Shown: positions 9,296 through 20,728 of the stretch, piece by piece
Numbering within the stretch: the stretch's first letter is position 1
Layout of the letters: every line of letters begins with the position of its first letter
Origin: Nitzschia sp. pyKryTriq1
Taxonomy: Eukaryota > Bacillariophyta > Bacillariophyceae > Bacillariales > Bacillariaceae
NCBI GenBank assembly: GCA_956465555.1
Contig: OY101117.1
Location: 3,286,001-3,350,000 of the forward strand
Direction: 5' to 3'
Length of the DNA: 64,000 nucleotides
The notes under the pieces: model-generated
What the model saw: the letters and a program-made list of their open reading frames with translations, nothing else
The model's database searches: none
What the model was told of the DNA's origin: nothing
Made by a program: the position numbers and the translations under genes

Positions 9296-10868
9296 TAGAG
9301 CGACACCAAAAATCCTCGATGAGGATGATGGGGAGGGCACCATGCCGGGAATCCTCTTCTACTACTAGTACATAGCAGTACTAGTTTTCGAAGCACTATT
9401 TAGGAACAGGATACCGGGAATCCTCTTCTACTACTAGCAGTACTACTTTTCGAAGCACTATTTAGGAACAGGAACGAATGATAGATTTACCGCACCTCTA
9501 CTCTAGTGAACAATTGTGTTCTCTACTGGTACGATAGACTACTACTACTGCTGCTACTGCTGCTTCAACTTCTTATCATATTTCTTCTTGCTGCGACCAT
9601 CATTTGAGGATTGTGGACGACTAGCTAGTAGTATTTTTTGCCATCTATCTATTGCAATAAACCACCTCTACTAGCGTATGCTATCGTTACGTTAATCATC
9701 AACAGCCACCATGGCCGCTCCTCTCGTTGTGGAAACTCTCTGCTCGGTTGTTAGTAGTAGTAGAAGTAGTGATGCAGCAGTGGTACTCTTCATCGCACCC
9801 GAGCAGTACCTGCCTGGTACTACTACTTGCAGCAGCTCACTGAAAAAAGCCGAAGAAGGTTGGATTATCGGGCAGACTATTGCTCAAGCTTGTTGACCTA
9901 CAACTCTCTAGTAGACTGTCGCTTTATGTTTTGATGATGTTGGTTTGGATAGATTTACGACTACTACTAGCTAGTAGAAGGAATATGGAATTCACCACAG
10001 TTCTCTTCGTAGCTAGGTACTTGTATTGTTGCACCAAAGTAAGCGATCGATGCAGATGCCGCGAGGATGGGGCGGATCTGCCGACTACTAGTACTAGTAG
10101 AAGGTACCTACCGGTATCGTAAAGCAGCGAAAAAGTGCAGTCTAGTTAGCTAGTACTCTAGAGTAATTTAGTTATTACCTTGACGGTCGAGGAGAGCAAG
10201 ATGAATCTCTCTTGCGCGCGCCCCTGGGGCCTACTATATGTACTATTGATAGCTTAGTATTCGTACATACTAGTATGGTACCAGGTACAGTACCAGTACC
10301 AGTACTGTACCATGACGAGAAGAAGTGTACTACAAGTAGTTCATCAGGTAGTGTCAAACAAGAAACAAGGCATCATGTCTTAGTTTGAAGATGCGAGAAC
10401 AGGACGACGAAATTCGCGGAGGGGCTGTTCTTCGCACTTCAATGCTAGAATTAATGGGAACCGTGCGAATGATGTTATTTTTTGTTCTCCTTCTTCTTGG
10501 GCGACAACTAACTCTACTAGACCACATTCCAGTACCGGTACTCGATCGCTCTCCTTTTTCAGAAGCCAAATTGTTCTGAAAACCACGGTTATTGCCCTCA
10601 TCTCTCGTGGAACATTGAAGTTCAAAAGGCCCCAAATTACATCCGAGGCGCGCGGTTGCTATTGGGGTACTCGTACCAAATACGTGTACAGTCGCACGTA
10701 AAGTGTCACCACTTGAAGCAGGAAATTTCATCGCCATCGCATGCATATGCATGCATGTTCACTATTTTAGACTGTGCCATAATATCATCTCACAAAAGAT
10801 CAATGAATATTCTCAAGGTCAATTTTGTTGAATCGAGACTCATCGTTCCATCTCGTCAGTTACCAACA
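9296..10868. other. Long intergenic region with tandem repeat
   Basis: No gene I can support. It has a tandem duplication (9345-9472), many CTACTAG/GTACTAG words, and ACCGGTA/GGTACC palindromes, with a dense cluster near 10270-10310. A 61-codon frame at 9711-9896 has a good CCACCATGG context but no recognisable content. Confidence 0.5.
9345..9472. repeat. Tandem direct repeat, two copies
   Basis: Copy 1 spans 9345-9410 and copy 2 spans 9414-9472. They share the start CCGGGAATCCTCTTCTACTA and the end TTCGAAGCACTATTTAGGAA. The second copy lacks about 7 bases in the middle. It lies just downstream of the plastid-protein gene and probably within or next to its 3' UTR. Confidence 0.85.
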
Positions 10869-11542
10869 ATGCATTCCTTTCCTTCGACGTTTCTAAGTCT
10901 CCTTTTGACAGAGAAGGGTGTCGCTCCGGTGGAAACAATAATCGTCCAAGACAATGCGAAGCAGTTGTATCGCCCAAAGCGATCGCAAGTCCGCATCCGT
11001 TCCTCCTCTGCTCTTTCTCTTGACGGCCGACCTTGTCGGTGGAGCCGAACAGACAGTGATCTATCTTTGAGGGCTCCGTCTCGAGCTGGATTGCAACATC
11101 GCCCCGCGCACGCAGCACGAGTGCGTGTGGCCAGTGATATTTCCTTATTCCTGTCATCCAAATCTCGATCAAGCCAGCATGAGAACTTCATGCCTGTGCG
11201 CTCATGCATATCGGACAAGAGAAGCGGAAACGCCGCTTGGGACAAATTTGATTTCACTCAGCAATCCAAAAGTTCAGGTACCACGGCATTAATGAAAGAA
11301 GAACTTCGCACCATCAAACGACACACAAGTTGAGTTCTGGCTTCCCCCCTATCACCGAGTAAAAAGTGTGGCTGATCCTGATTATGCCTTGGCGGACCTC
11401 AGCAGAGCAGGGAATTGCTTGCCCAATCGCCTCCTATGAGGAAACGATGGGTGCTTCAATGTGTGGTGCGCTGCTGAGGGGCAAAGCTATCAGCACCATT
11501 GGTTCATTCTTGTATGATCGTGACGAAGAGGACGACTTCTAA
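10869..11542 (+). CDS. Hypothetical Ser/Arg-rich protein (2 exons)
   Basis: Exon 1 is 10869-11277. A 125-base intron (CAG|GTACC ... CTCAG|CA) leads to exon 2, 11403-11542, and the join restores a single frame of 182 residues. The single-exon reading would stop at 11333, but exon 2 is open and coding-like and ends in an acidic tail (YDRDEEDDF). The protein is Ser- and Arg-rich. Two similar elements occur about 40 residues apart, RWSRTDSDLSL and VRVASDISL, spaced basic-Ser-Asp motifs that look like kinase or 14-3-3 type sites. No enzyme domain is visible. An upstream in-frame ATG at 10656 would add 71 unsupported residues. Function unknown. Confidence 0.5.
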
Positions 11543-12405
11543 CGACTAGTGTCGTCAGCGTTCTTGCTGTAAAGTACTACCCGAAGCTTGATAGTTGTAA
11601 ACCTTTAATCGCATTATGTACTCGTATATGTTTCTTTTCTTCATTCTTTATCATATCTCCAAGTACTTGTTGTATGCGCGTAGGAGTATTTAGTGTTTTG
11701 AACTATCAATGACCCCCTACATTTTTGGATTAAGCTCTCTCTCTCTCTTTCAGTAGAACGCTACTTTTTGACGGTAAGTTGACCTTCTTTAGATAAGGAA
11801 CAGGTTCCAAGATACATTATACGTAGTAGGTACTAGAGATTGCCTGTCACTGCTGTACTTTTAGCCCCGATCTCTAGACTGTTCTCCTTCTTGTTGGGGT
11901 CGCAAACCCGAGTAAATGCAGAGCGAGGAGCAACTTGATTCATCCGATATCATACTCTTCTAGTCTTGAAGCGAAATTATTGGTCATCTACACTTGGCTG
12001 CATAATATACCGATTATCAGGCGTAATACTACCGGACTACGACTCCTCGTTCCGCTCATCGACAAGAATCCATTCCAATCCCTTACTCGAATAAAATACC
12101 ACTTCCAAAGACAGCATCAGTCCCAATGGACGCTTATGAATAGAGTTGATTTGTTGGAACCTGCCATTCTTTGGATCCTGTGGAAATCATTGTCGAGATT
12201 TGTTTCAGCCCTCCCTCGCGCTACTAGAGTATGTGTGAGTGATTGTGAACACCTCTATCGGTAGCTCGAAAGAGAACGTCATTCCAGGGTGTAGAGATCC
12301 GTCAATAGAACCGACACGAATTGTACTGTAGTTGTCCCGTAGATGTACGCCTTTTGATGAACAGATAATGGCCTCAACCTCTGAAGTAAGGACTACAACG
12401 CACTT
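11543..12405. other. Intergenic region, includes peroxiredoxin 3' UTR
   Basis: Contains the 3' flank of the peroxiredoxin gene on the minus strand, including a candidate SECIS element. The remainder has a CT run near 11738-11750 and no supported gene. A 65-codon minus-strand stretch near 12210-12405 reads like protein but has no start and lies in the presumed 3' UTR. Confidence 0.45.
12106..12202 (-). promoter_or_regulatory. Candidate SECIS element
   Basis: About 200 bases after the peroxiredoxin stop, on the same strand, the order ATGA (12190-12187), AAA (12172-12170), TGAT (12119-12116) is seen. Possible pairing: CAAA/TTTG and GACA/TGTC below the core; TTCCA/TGGGA and GGAT/GTCC above it, with the AAA at the 5' side of the apical loop. 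That is the layout of a eukaryotic SECIS, which recruits the selenocysteine insertion machinery. The apical region (~40 bases) is longer than usual and the pairing was done by eye, so this is tentative. Confidence 0.3.
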
Positions 12406-13358
12406 TTAGAGCTCATTCTTGGCCTTGTTGAACGTTTTGATGGCTTCCATCATGGCTTCCGCCAAGGTATCGTCGGGAAAGGCATCCCCCGCCGGGTCGT
12501 CTTCTCTTTCTGCGACCCGAACGATTTGCACCACGCCATCGACTACATAAAGAGCAAATCGTTTGCACCGATTGATCAATCCCACCTCCTTGGGTCCCGA
12601 ATGTACCAATTCCATCTCCAACTTTTCCGTGAGCTCCCCATACGGATCTCCCATGAGTTTGACGATGGAATCTTCCGGTACGCCCTGGGACTCGGCCCAA
12701 GCAGACATGACTGATGCAGTAGTATAAAAGTATAACAGTATTCCAGCAGCAGCAGAAAAGATTAGACTTTTTTTCGTCTGAACAAATCAATCATCTACAA
12801 CAAGAAGGCACGCATAATAATAATAAGGAGAGGATCCACTTACCCGCACCGTCATTGACACAGTAAATCAATACTTCGTCAATTCCCAAATCTTTCATAG
12901 CGTCCAAATTTGCCAGATACCCAGGTACCTATGATATTTCGAAGTATAAAGTTATTGCGATACCAATGAAAACATGTAAAAAGAAACCATGGTTAGATTC
13001 TGTAAAAAAAACTGCCATTCAAGTACACTTGATGTACCGCAAGAAGAAACAGTCCTCGTCCACTGTTACTGTTGGAATATATTATACTGTACCAAGCAAC
13101 TGTTGGGCATGCGACGATTCTTCATTTTCTCACCTGGCGCGTCGATCAAGTCGGCGTAAATGCCCCTGGCAAACCCAACAGAATGACGTTCTTTCCAGCC
13201 ACTCGCTCCTTGATATTGATTTTCTCCGGAGGGAAACCAAAGTGCAAATTGGCCTGATCGGGAATCGCATCCCCGACTTTAATGGCGTTGGTTACTGCGA
13301 CCGATGATAATGATGATGATGCCGAGAGCAGCACGAAAACGTTCAGCCATAGCTTCAT
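12406..13358 (-). CDS. Selenocysteine peroxiredoxin (PRX5/type II family), 3 exons
   Basis: Exons on the minus strand are 13358-13134, 12928-12844 and 12710-12406, with introns of 205 and 133 bases; the joined length is 615 bases, 204 residues. The family active site PGAFTPT-C-S reads GAFTPT-TGA-S here: the in-frame TGA (13149-13147) sits exactly where the peroxidatic cysteine belongs. The frame continues through STRQ, then VPGYLANLDAMK, IYCVNDGAVMSAWAE and the rest of a normal peroxiredoxin. All splice phases agree only if TGA is read through, so selenocysteine is the natural reading. The enzyme reduces peroxides using thiol donors. The N-terminus MKLWLNVFVLLSASSS is a signal peptide, so it probably works in the secretory route or plastid. 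A gene caller would stop at residue 70 or start at the Met at 12708. Confidence 0.93.
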
Positions 13359-14656
13359 TCTCGCTGTCTGTCCTGGAGAAAAAAGGAGGTCTTTTGATCA
13401 AACAACTGGAGCCTGATCGAGTTTCGTACAATAGTAACGATGGGAGATGTGGGAGTCATCAGCATCAGGTAACAAAAGAGAGAGGCGGAGGAGGGGGGGA
13501 TCCTATCTTCGAAACTCCTTTCGCGACGCGGCGCAGCAATATGATAACGCTTTCGCAGAAAAGATATTATTATTTGAAGAAAGAAAATGCGCGGCTCTGG
13601 CATTCCGAAGTCTTTCGTTCGACCGGATCCAACCGATTGATCCAACGGACAGAAGGTCAGGTTCTTCAGGCTTACACCTTACACGCATTACGCTACGAAA
13701 CGACGCGGCGGCGCGCATACCGGTACGCATTACAATAACGCTGATGCCGACAAATTTTCGGGCTGTGCGCATACACTAATACACTAATACAGTACCGGTA
13801 CGTGTACTGGATGACACTAAACATCCCAGTCCTTGTTGCTCCTTACATAGAGCTGAACCACCATAGTCGATTGTCCAAACCATTCAGCGCGCCAATGCCA
13901 CGTGGGCGGACAAAAGGCCGATGGATTGGAACCAATCTTCGTCGAAGTGACTCCGGGTGCAGCAACGATGGAGGCAACGGAGATGACATGGGTTCATTCA
14001 CCGATCACACCTCGGCGGTTTACACCTTTGCCCAGGTCATGTTGGTAATAGACACCGCAGCAGGAAACAGCTTGGACTCTTGCTTAATAGGCAACCAGGC
14101 GCGGACATCCCCTCCCGGCAGACACGAGGCGCGGTACAGCGTTCCTTGGATGGATGTCATCCAGTGGATGGTAAACTATCTCCACGCAATTGCACGGCCA
14201 ATGCTGCATGCGTTGAACATCCGCACCACCAAGTTTCCCGCGTCGCCCACGTGCGAAGTATGTACCGGTATATATTCGTACATGGCAGCGCTATTCAACG
14301 AACGGATCTAGAACGCGCATCACTCTGCAATATAATATTATTACTTCACTTTCCAAGATGATGGAGAGAGAATGAAATCAAAAGGATGGGAGTTTTATTA
14401 AAGTAATATGTACACGCGAACTCTGGAGAGCGAAACGATGAGCGTCATCACCCATATCGACTACTCGACACGGCGAGAGAGAGAGAGAGCTGCGACGCTC
14501 TGCTCACGTTTCCTCTTTCCAAACAAGAAAAATGATGATTCCCCTCAAAAACAGCAATACTACGATACTGATACTGCATGACCCCCCATCAGTCAAAGCA
14601 GCATATACCGTACGAGTACGCAACAGACTGGACCCTTCCAGCTGTATTCCCATTTT
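13359..14656. other. Intergenic region
   Basis: Spacer between the peroxiredoxin start and the 3' end of the guanylate cyclase gene, both on the minus strand. A 169-codon plus-strand frame at 13802-14311 has no recognisable domain or targeting signal and I do not call it. A GA run lies near 14474-14488. Confidence 0.45.
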
Positions 14657-17600
14657 TTAGTGCAAAACTGGTGGCGAAGGCCAGTCATGTTCGAGTGTCG
14701 AAGTCGAGGATTCCAACACCTTTTGGACGGAACCGTCCATTTGGATCTTGGCAGGCCTAGACCCGGAACCTCCACTCGAGGTGTGAACCTTGATGTAATG
14801 ATCGCGCTCGCTATCGGACAATGAATCGCGATCAATTATGTCCGTGTCAGCGGTTCGGTGCGATACTCCAAGTTCGTCCCCCTTTCCTCGATGATGAATA
14901 GGGCTCGCAAGCATGTCATGATCGTCCGGGCTGTCAATAACAGAATTGGTAAGCTCAGAAGCATCGCAGTGATGAATATGATCTTCTTCGGATCGCTCCG
15001 AGAGTGGCTCCATGGGGTGAGGGGCCGAGAGCATCAGATTGGGCGCCATGGATTTCAGAAGAGCTTCGTCCCCAACCCAGTAAGTCTTCATCTTGCCCTT
15101 GCCCTTGACTTTGATCATTCCTCGCAATTTCATTGGAATATCGGGTGCTTGTTGTGCCAACAACTGGGCAGAGGCAAACGAACAGTGGATCTTGCTCGGC
15201 ATGGAATTGGATTCCATTCGAGAGGCCGTATTGACAGTGTCTCCAAAGAGACCATAGCGAGGATTCATGGATCCGATAACGTTCGAGACAACAGGTCCAG
15301 AGTGGAAACCGACTCGAATCTGGACATATCCCATGGCCGGATCCTCTTCATCGATTGGAATCGCGGCAGCAGCTCGAATAGCATCTTGGGCAAACTCGGC
15401 AACCTGCTTGACATGAGTTTCATACTCGTTGCCTTCGAGATTGGTGACTCCCATATAGGCGTCGCCAATAGTTTCGACCTTGAAGATGTGATGCTTTCGG
15501 GCAAGTTCGTCGAAAGCATTGTAGAGACGATCAAGCATCTTGGATATCTTCATGGGCGAGTATTGCTCCGAGATGGTTGTGAATCCCACGATATCGGAGA
15601 AGAAGACCGTTACAACGTCGTGGGATTCCGCTTCGACCTTCTTTCCGGCCTGGAGAGCATCGGCAACATGCTTCGGGAAGACATCGTACAGAGAGGTCGG
15701 CTTTTGCTTCAACTGCTTGTGAAGCTTGTCGGCGGCCGTTTCCAATGGCTCTGTATCCTGGGAATTCAATTCTACTAACGCAAAGTCCAAATCCTTCGCC
15801 GTCGGGCGGAAGAAGGCGTTGGGGCTCCAGCACTTCTTCATAAGTTCTACCATCTTGGGTGGCATACTCTCTGGAATCGCTGGCCTCCTGTTGAGACGAG
15901 GATGGCAGACCTTTGGCAAAATCTTGCGTGGGTCTTCGCCTTCGAATGGAGCGGCCCGGGCGTAGATCTCGTACATGATCATGGCCACCGAATACATATC
16001 GCACGCGGCAGTGTATTCACTTCGACGGCGCAAATATTCTGGGGCCATGTAAAAGGGAGTGCCTTGGAGAACATTACGTTGCTTCTTGGTCTTGACATGA
16101 GAGAAACCAAAGTCGGAGACTTTGGCTCGGAAGCGAGAGTCCACAAGGATATTCTTGGCCTTGAGGTCTCCATGAAGAATAGGGGGCTTGGAAGCATGCA
16201 AGAACTGAATCCCTTGGACGATATCACGGATGACTTGCAGGATGATCTCTCCACCTGGAGTCATGGTCTCATTGTGGAGGAGATCATAGAGAGAACCATA
16301 TTCCATGTATTCCATCACAAGCATCGGGTCGACCCTGTTGGTCACAACAGCTCCCATGACGGTTGTAATGCATGGATGACGGAGTCTTGAGAGCATCCTC
16401 ATCTCGTTGACGAACTCGGCGACGCGTTTGGAGTGCTCGTCGAATCGAAGCCCCATGGGGAGCCAGCGTAAGAAGAAGCTCTGCGCTTGAGAAGCAGATC
16501 CGTGATACACGTTTCCACTTCCATGGTCTGACGAGGTCGCAGACTCCAGAATCCTGAGAATGTCATTGTCCGAATGCTTCATCGCCATGAGACGTTCCCA
16601 ATCCTTGTTAGATCCGCTCATGCTACCATTGAATTGCATACTACCACTCTTGGAGGTGGTTTGTTGCGACTCAATATCACCAGAATTCTCACCGAATTTG
16701 ACGTTTCTGGAGCCCTTGTTTGACTTCTTGACTGTTCCCTTGGATTCAACCGAGGTAGCGGCGGCCATAATATCTCCGCTTGTTGTTCCGCCAAGGTTGT
16801 GTCCCGAAGAAGTGAGCGATGTACTGCCAATCTTGACCTTGGCCGGAGGTAGAACACGCTTGACAGCCACCTTCGTCCCTCGGTACTCCCCAAGAATGAC
16901 AACACCGAAGCCCCCTTGTCCGATAATCTCCGGAGGCTCGTTAAAGTGAAGTTCTTCAACGTTGATATGCCAGACAGAGTCACTTTGTTTCTTCTTGTAT
17001 CCCAAATAGAAGAAGACCATAACTCCCACGACAATAAATACGGCGGCAAAGATGATAAGGAAGAAATATGTCGACTCCATGCATTTTGAGCCCATCTCAT
17101 ACGTGTCGCCAGCACAGACACACTCGCCCATCTCGTCGGGCACGCGATGACTTCCTTGGCCGTATACTGCTTCACAGTCTTTGAAAAAAAACAAGAGCAA
17201 AAGAAGTTGTTAATTCCGCGAGTGACGTAAACCCCATTCCATAGTGACAGCAGAAATACTTACTTTTGTCCTCAACGATCACGCGAATGGGAGATTGTGA
17301 GATGGGTTTCCCGTTGACTTTGATGTCGATAACTTGAACTTGAACTTGGTCGTCAGACAAGGTGAACTCGTAGGCATAGGTGCCATTGAGATTCGTCACT
17401 TTCAGATTGGTTGTATAGTCTCCGGCGTGTGAAACTACCTCGACTTCGACATCCTCCCGTTCCAAGTTGTCATAGATGCGAAGTGTAATACTTTCGCCTT
17501 GCTCGATGGTACCACAGATACTCATTTTCTCGCATCCAGGAAGAGCATCGCCATAAAACAAGATGAGGTGGGGATCCTCCTCGTCTTCTTCAACATGATA

Positions 17601-18938
17601 CACATCAACCTCGAAAGCCTTGACGCAAGGTTTGCAAAAGCAGTCATAGCCTTCCCCGTCATCGCAGTCTAATCCAATCTCACCGCACCCGCCAAAGAAT
17701 TCTTTTTGGTGCCTCTTGAAGTACCCTTCGGGACATGTAATGCCTTCCCAAAGATTGGAAGGGCGGGTACAGTACCAATCGTTTTTTTCATCCTGGACCA
17801 AGAACCCAGCTTCTTCCTGCATGGTCCGAAGCTCAAAGTACGAGCGCGCAGGGCGAAAGCCTGCAATATGGCTGATTTCCGCCCCCTCTGCTGCCAATAG
17901 CGCAAGGTCATTATTTGCACCACACGGAGCGTTGGGTATCATGTCACGGATCGACAGGGAGTCACACGATTGAGTCTCATTAGTGGCAAGGCAATCGTCG
18001 AGCAAGCCACCCATCTCCGCATGTTGGCCAAATTCCATCAAGGCGTCTTGAACAGCAAGCTGTACAGCGCCGGGGACGGAAGGGAGGGCAGCAAAGGGCC
18101 ACTCCGGGAAGATGTCAGTCGAGTGGAGGAAGGGGAAGAGTTCACCCGAGTCCATCACGAAGATCTTCGGATCGATAATCTTGAAGAGGTCGGGATCCAC
18201 GTAGTCACCGTTCTCGTCCGTGGTAAGTTCGATTTGGTCTGTACGAATGAATCCAACATCAAAGCGTCCACTGAGAACGCCGTGCACGACATCGTTTTCA
18301 TCGTTGGTGAAGATGAACTGTTTGGGGTCGTTGACATAGGACATGCCCGCCCTTTCCATCTCGTAGATTTGCATTTGACCTCCCATAAGATCAGTGATGC
18401 CTCCAGCTCCGATGATCTTGTCCTTGAGGTCAGCGATTGTGTTAATATCGTCGTTGTCATGGCGGACAGCGATGACACCGCCATACACATCAAGATCGAA
18501 GGTACGACCTCGGGTCTCGAGGCGACTGACGACCGTCGCGAGAGCAGTGGCTCCGACTTGAGTACCGATACATGAGTAAACTCCAGGATTGGCATAGAGA
18601 AAGTCCAGTTCATCATTCTCGATAGCCTCGAATATTCCATCGAAGTAGTAAGGTACCACTTTGAAGTCAATCGGAGGGTCGAATTTCTGGCCGGCCGTTG
18701 CCGTTAGAAAGTCAGCAAAAACTTTATAGTTATTATCATATACAACTTCCAAAGCCATCGTCCCATGAATGCCAACTGTGTAGGAAGTTTTCTTCTGAAC
18801 GAACGAGTCGAGCTTGATTTTGCTGAAACCGCACGCATCCACATTGGACGAGGACGACACTTCTCCGTCTTGTTGGGCAACGGCAATTCGCAAGAGCACC
18901 AGCAACAACGGCACATGGATCATGTTGAGAGACTTCAT
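14657..18938 (-). CDS. Receptor guanylate cyclase with solute-binding-protein ectodomain
   Basis: Two exons, 18938-17264 and 17178-14657, joined in phase 1 across an 85-base GTAAGT...AG intron, encode 1398 residues. Order of parts: signal peptide (~1-21); a periplasmic-binding-protein domain of the phosphate/phosphonate (PhnD-like) type (~50-330); a Cys-rich region and a beta-sandwich-like segment (~480-555); a short EGF-like Cys stretch; one transmembrane helix (~596-618); a protein-kinase domain with GQGGFG (645), VAVK (665), a ~130-residue Ser/Gly-rich insert, HGDLKAKN (894) and DFG (914); and a class III nucleotide cyclase with FSDIVGFT (metal Asp ~1087) and KVETIGDAYM (~1125-1134). Glu in VETIGD favours GTP; the usual guanine-contact Cys is Gly in PRYGLFGD (~1201). 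HGD replaces the usual HRD. Predicted to make cyclic GMP at the plasma membrane in response to a small extracellular ligand. Ligand is inference. Confidence 0.95.
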
Positions 18939-20728
18939 TTTGAAAATATGAGATTGCTACAATAAAATGCAGCTCTCGAATGGTGTCTGGTGTCGGAATT
19001 GAAATAATTTTGTGGGCTGAAGAAGATGATGTTTTCCGAGAAACGAAAGAAGGTTGACGCTAAAGTGCCAAATCGCCCAGAGTCAATTACAAAATATTAA
19101 TGCCCTTTTCCACTGACGTTGCAAGTATATTATTGCCCACCAAAGGATTCCTCTGACGTTGACATTTTCTTTCCTTTTCACAAACATAAATGACATTTTA
19201 ACTTCAATCCAGGGCTATATATAAGTGTCTGTGCCATCTGTTCCAGGCTTGGAGAATGGACAGAATGTCCCCCCCTACCTAGCCTGCCTGCCTTTTGATG
19301 GGGAGAAGAACGACAAGTTTTAGTTGCACCACAGACACACTATTTTCTGGCCGGAAGAACCCCATCAACGACCAGGCCGCCGGCCTGCTGAAAATGTCCA
19401 CATGGGAATTTGGCTTCCAAAAATGACCGAAACTAATTATTGTTGACGTGGAAGCCGCAGACGGAAACATCAAGAAGGGCCATTCTTTATTCGGTCGCGG
19501 GTTGAGGAATCTCTACTTTACTACCGGTACGTGTACCGGTACCGGTAAAGGTACTGTACTGTAGTCCCTCTCTAATGCTACTACGCACGGAGAGAGCCAG
19601 TAGAGTAGAGATGTTTGTTGGGCGGGATATTATTTGGTCTCGATCTACTCTCTACGAGTAGTACAGTACGGTACGAGTACTGTACTGCTAGTAGCAACTA
19701 GTACGAAGAGGATGTTAGAGAGAGAAGGGCCCTACCGGTACCGCCGGTACGAATACGAGAATACTCGTGCTGTTGAAGCTTAAAAAGATCGTGGATATCA
19801 TGCATAGCGATATTTCTTCGTTACTGTAGACTACGTACTAGCGTAGTCTCATCACTTCGTACGAGAACATCAAGCAAACGATCCCTTCGAAAGAAAACTA
19901 CACCGACCCATTCACTAAAGGTCTCACTTCAACCAAACACAGCCACTTAACAGTGACATTTCGTGAACAAATCTTCGTCGCCAAAGACTGAAAGAAATTG
20001 TTCCGTTGCATTGTACGTCGTCACCACACCACCATATGAACAAGAATGCGGTAAGCGGTTCACTGTCATAGAAAAAAACATAGGCAATCCTGACTGGCGG
20101 AGATCAATTTTGCAACATTTCACCCCGGCCTACCAGGATTGCCTACATTTTTTTCATGTAGAAAATATACCTTTGACGTGCGTTGCCGCAAAAATGAGAC
20201 AAACGGCCGACGGACGAGCGTTGAATTTCCATTCATGGATGAGATTTTATGACGCAGGAGTTAAAGTTGGATATGGCTTTGTTGGGTGGGAGAATTTTTT
20301 GTAGTCGGTCATCGCGGTACCACTTATTGAGGCTAGATGGATGAGTTGATGATCCATAGTTATCACGGATATCCTCTAGAATAAATAATGTGGCGCGCCA
20401 TGGATGGCCAGCGCGCGTTTGGCACAGATCGCGTACCAATCGTGCGCGTTTGTCACTGATTTTCTTGCGAGTACGGAAAACGGTGTACGAGTACAAGTAC
20501 CGCTGTAGATTGGCGAAGCCCAAAAGATCTCAACTGCCACGCGCGCGGCCCGCATCATTGAAACACCACAGCGCAGCGATCGCCGATCGAGGCGAGAACC
20601 CCGCAAACATATCTTACATCTTACCTGAAAGATTGATAGCGTAGTGTATCATATTATTGATTCTCTCCATCCCCGACCCTCAGCTTTGACTTGTCTTACT
20701 GTAGTATCATATTATTTGCTTTTTTACA
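18939..20728. other. Long intergenic region with inverted repeat
   Basis: Probable promoter of the receptor cyclase (left side) and of the SYLF gene (right side). The stretch 19510-19760 is packed with ACCGGT, GTAC and GGTACC words. A near-perfect inverted repeat lies at 20071-20155. A 113-codon plus-strand frame (19963-20304) spans that repeat and is not supported. Confidence 0.5.
20071..20155. repeat. Inverted repeat, 22-base arms
   Basis: Left arm 20071-20092 and right arm 20134-20155 are reverse complements with two mismatches; the core word is TAGGCAATCCTG / CAGGATTGCCTA. The arms are separated by 41 bases, and further partial pairing (CTGGCGG / GGCCTACC) can extend inward. A transcript would form a stable hairpin. 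It could be a small-RNA precursor, a MITE end pair, or a regulatory hairpin. Confidence 0.7.

Noticed and set aside
9711-9896. 61-codon frame with CCACCATGG start
   Set aside because: No recognisable content, no partner exon found, and the region is repeat-rich.
12210-12405. Minus-strand coding-like stretch of ~65 codons (GVHLRDNYSTIRVGSIDGSL)
   Set aside because: No start codon, bounded by stops, and it lies in the presumed 3' UTR of the peroxiredoxin gene; could be a relic but cannot be supported.
13802-14311. 169-codon plus-strand frame
   Set aside because: No domain, no targeting signal and composition unlike the supported genes; likely chance.
14858-15778. 306-codon plus-strand frame
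   Set aside because: Antisense to the cyclase domain, whose motifs are unmistakable on the other strand.
19963-20304. 113-codon plus-strand frame
   Set aside because: It spans the long inverted repeat and has no recognisable features.
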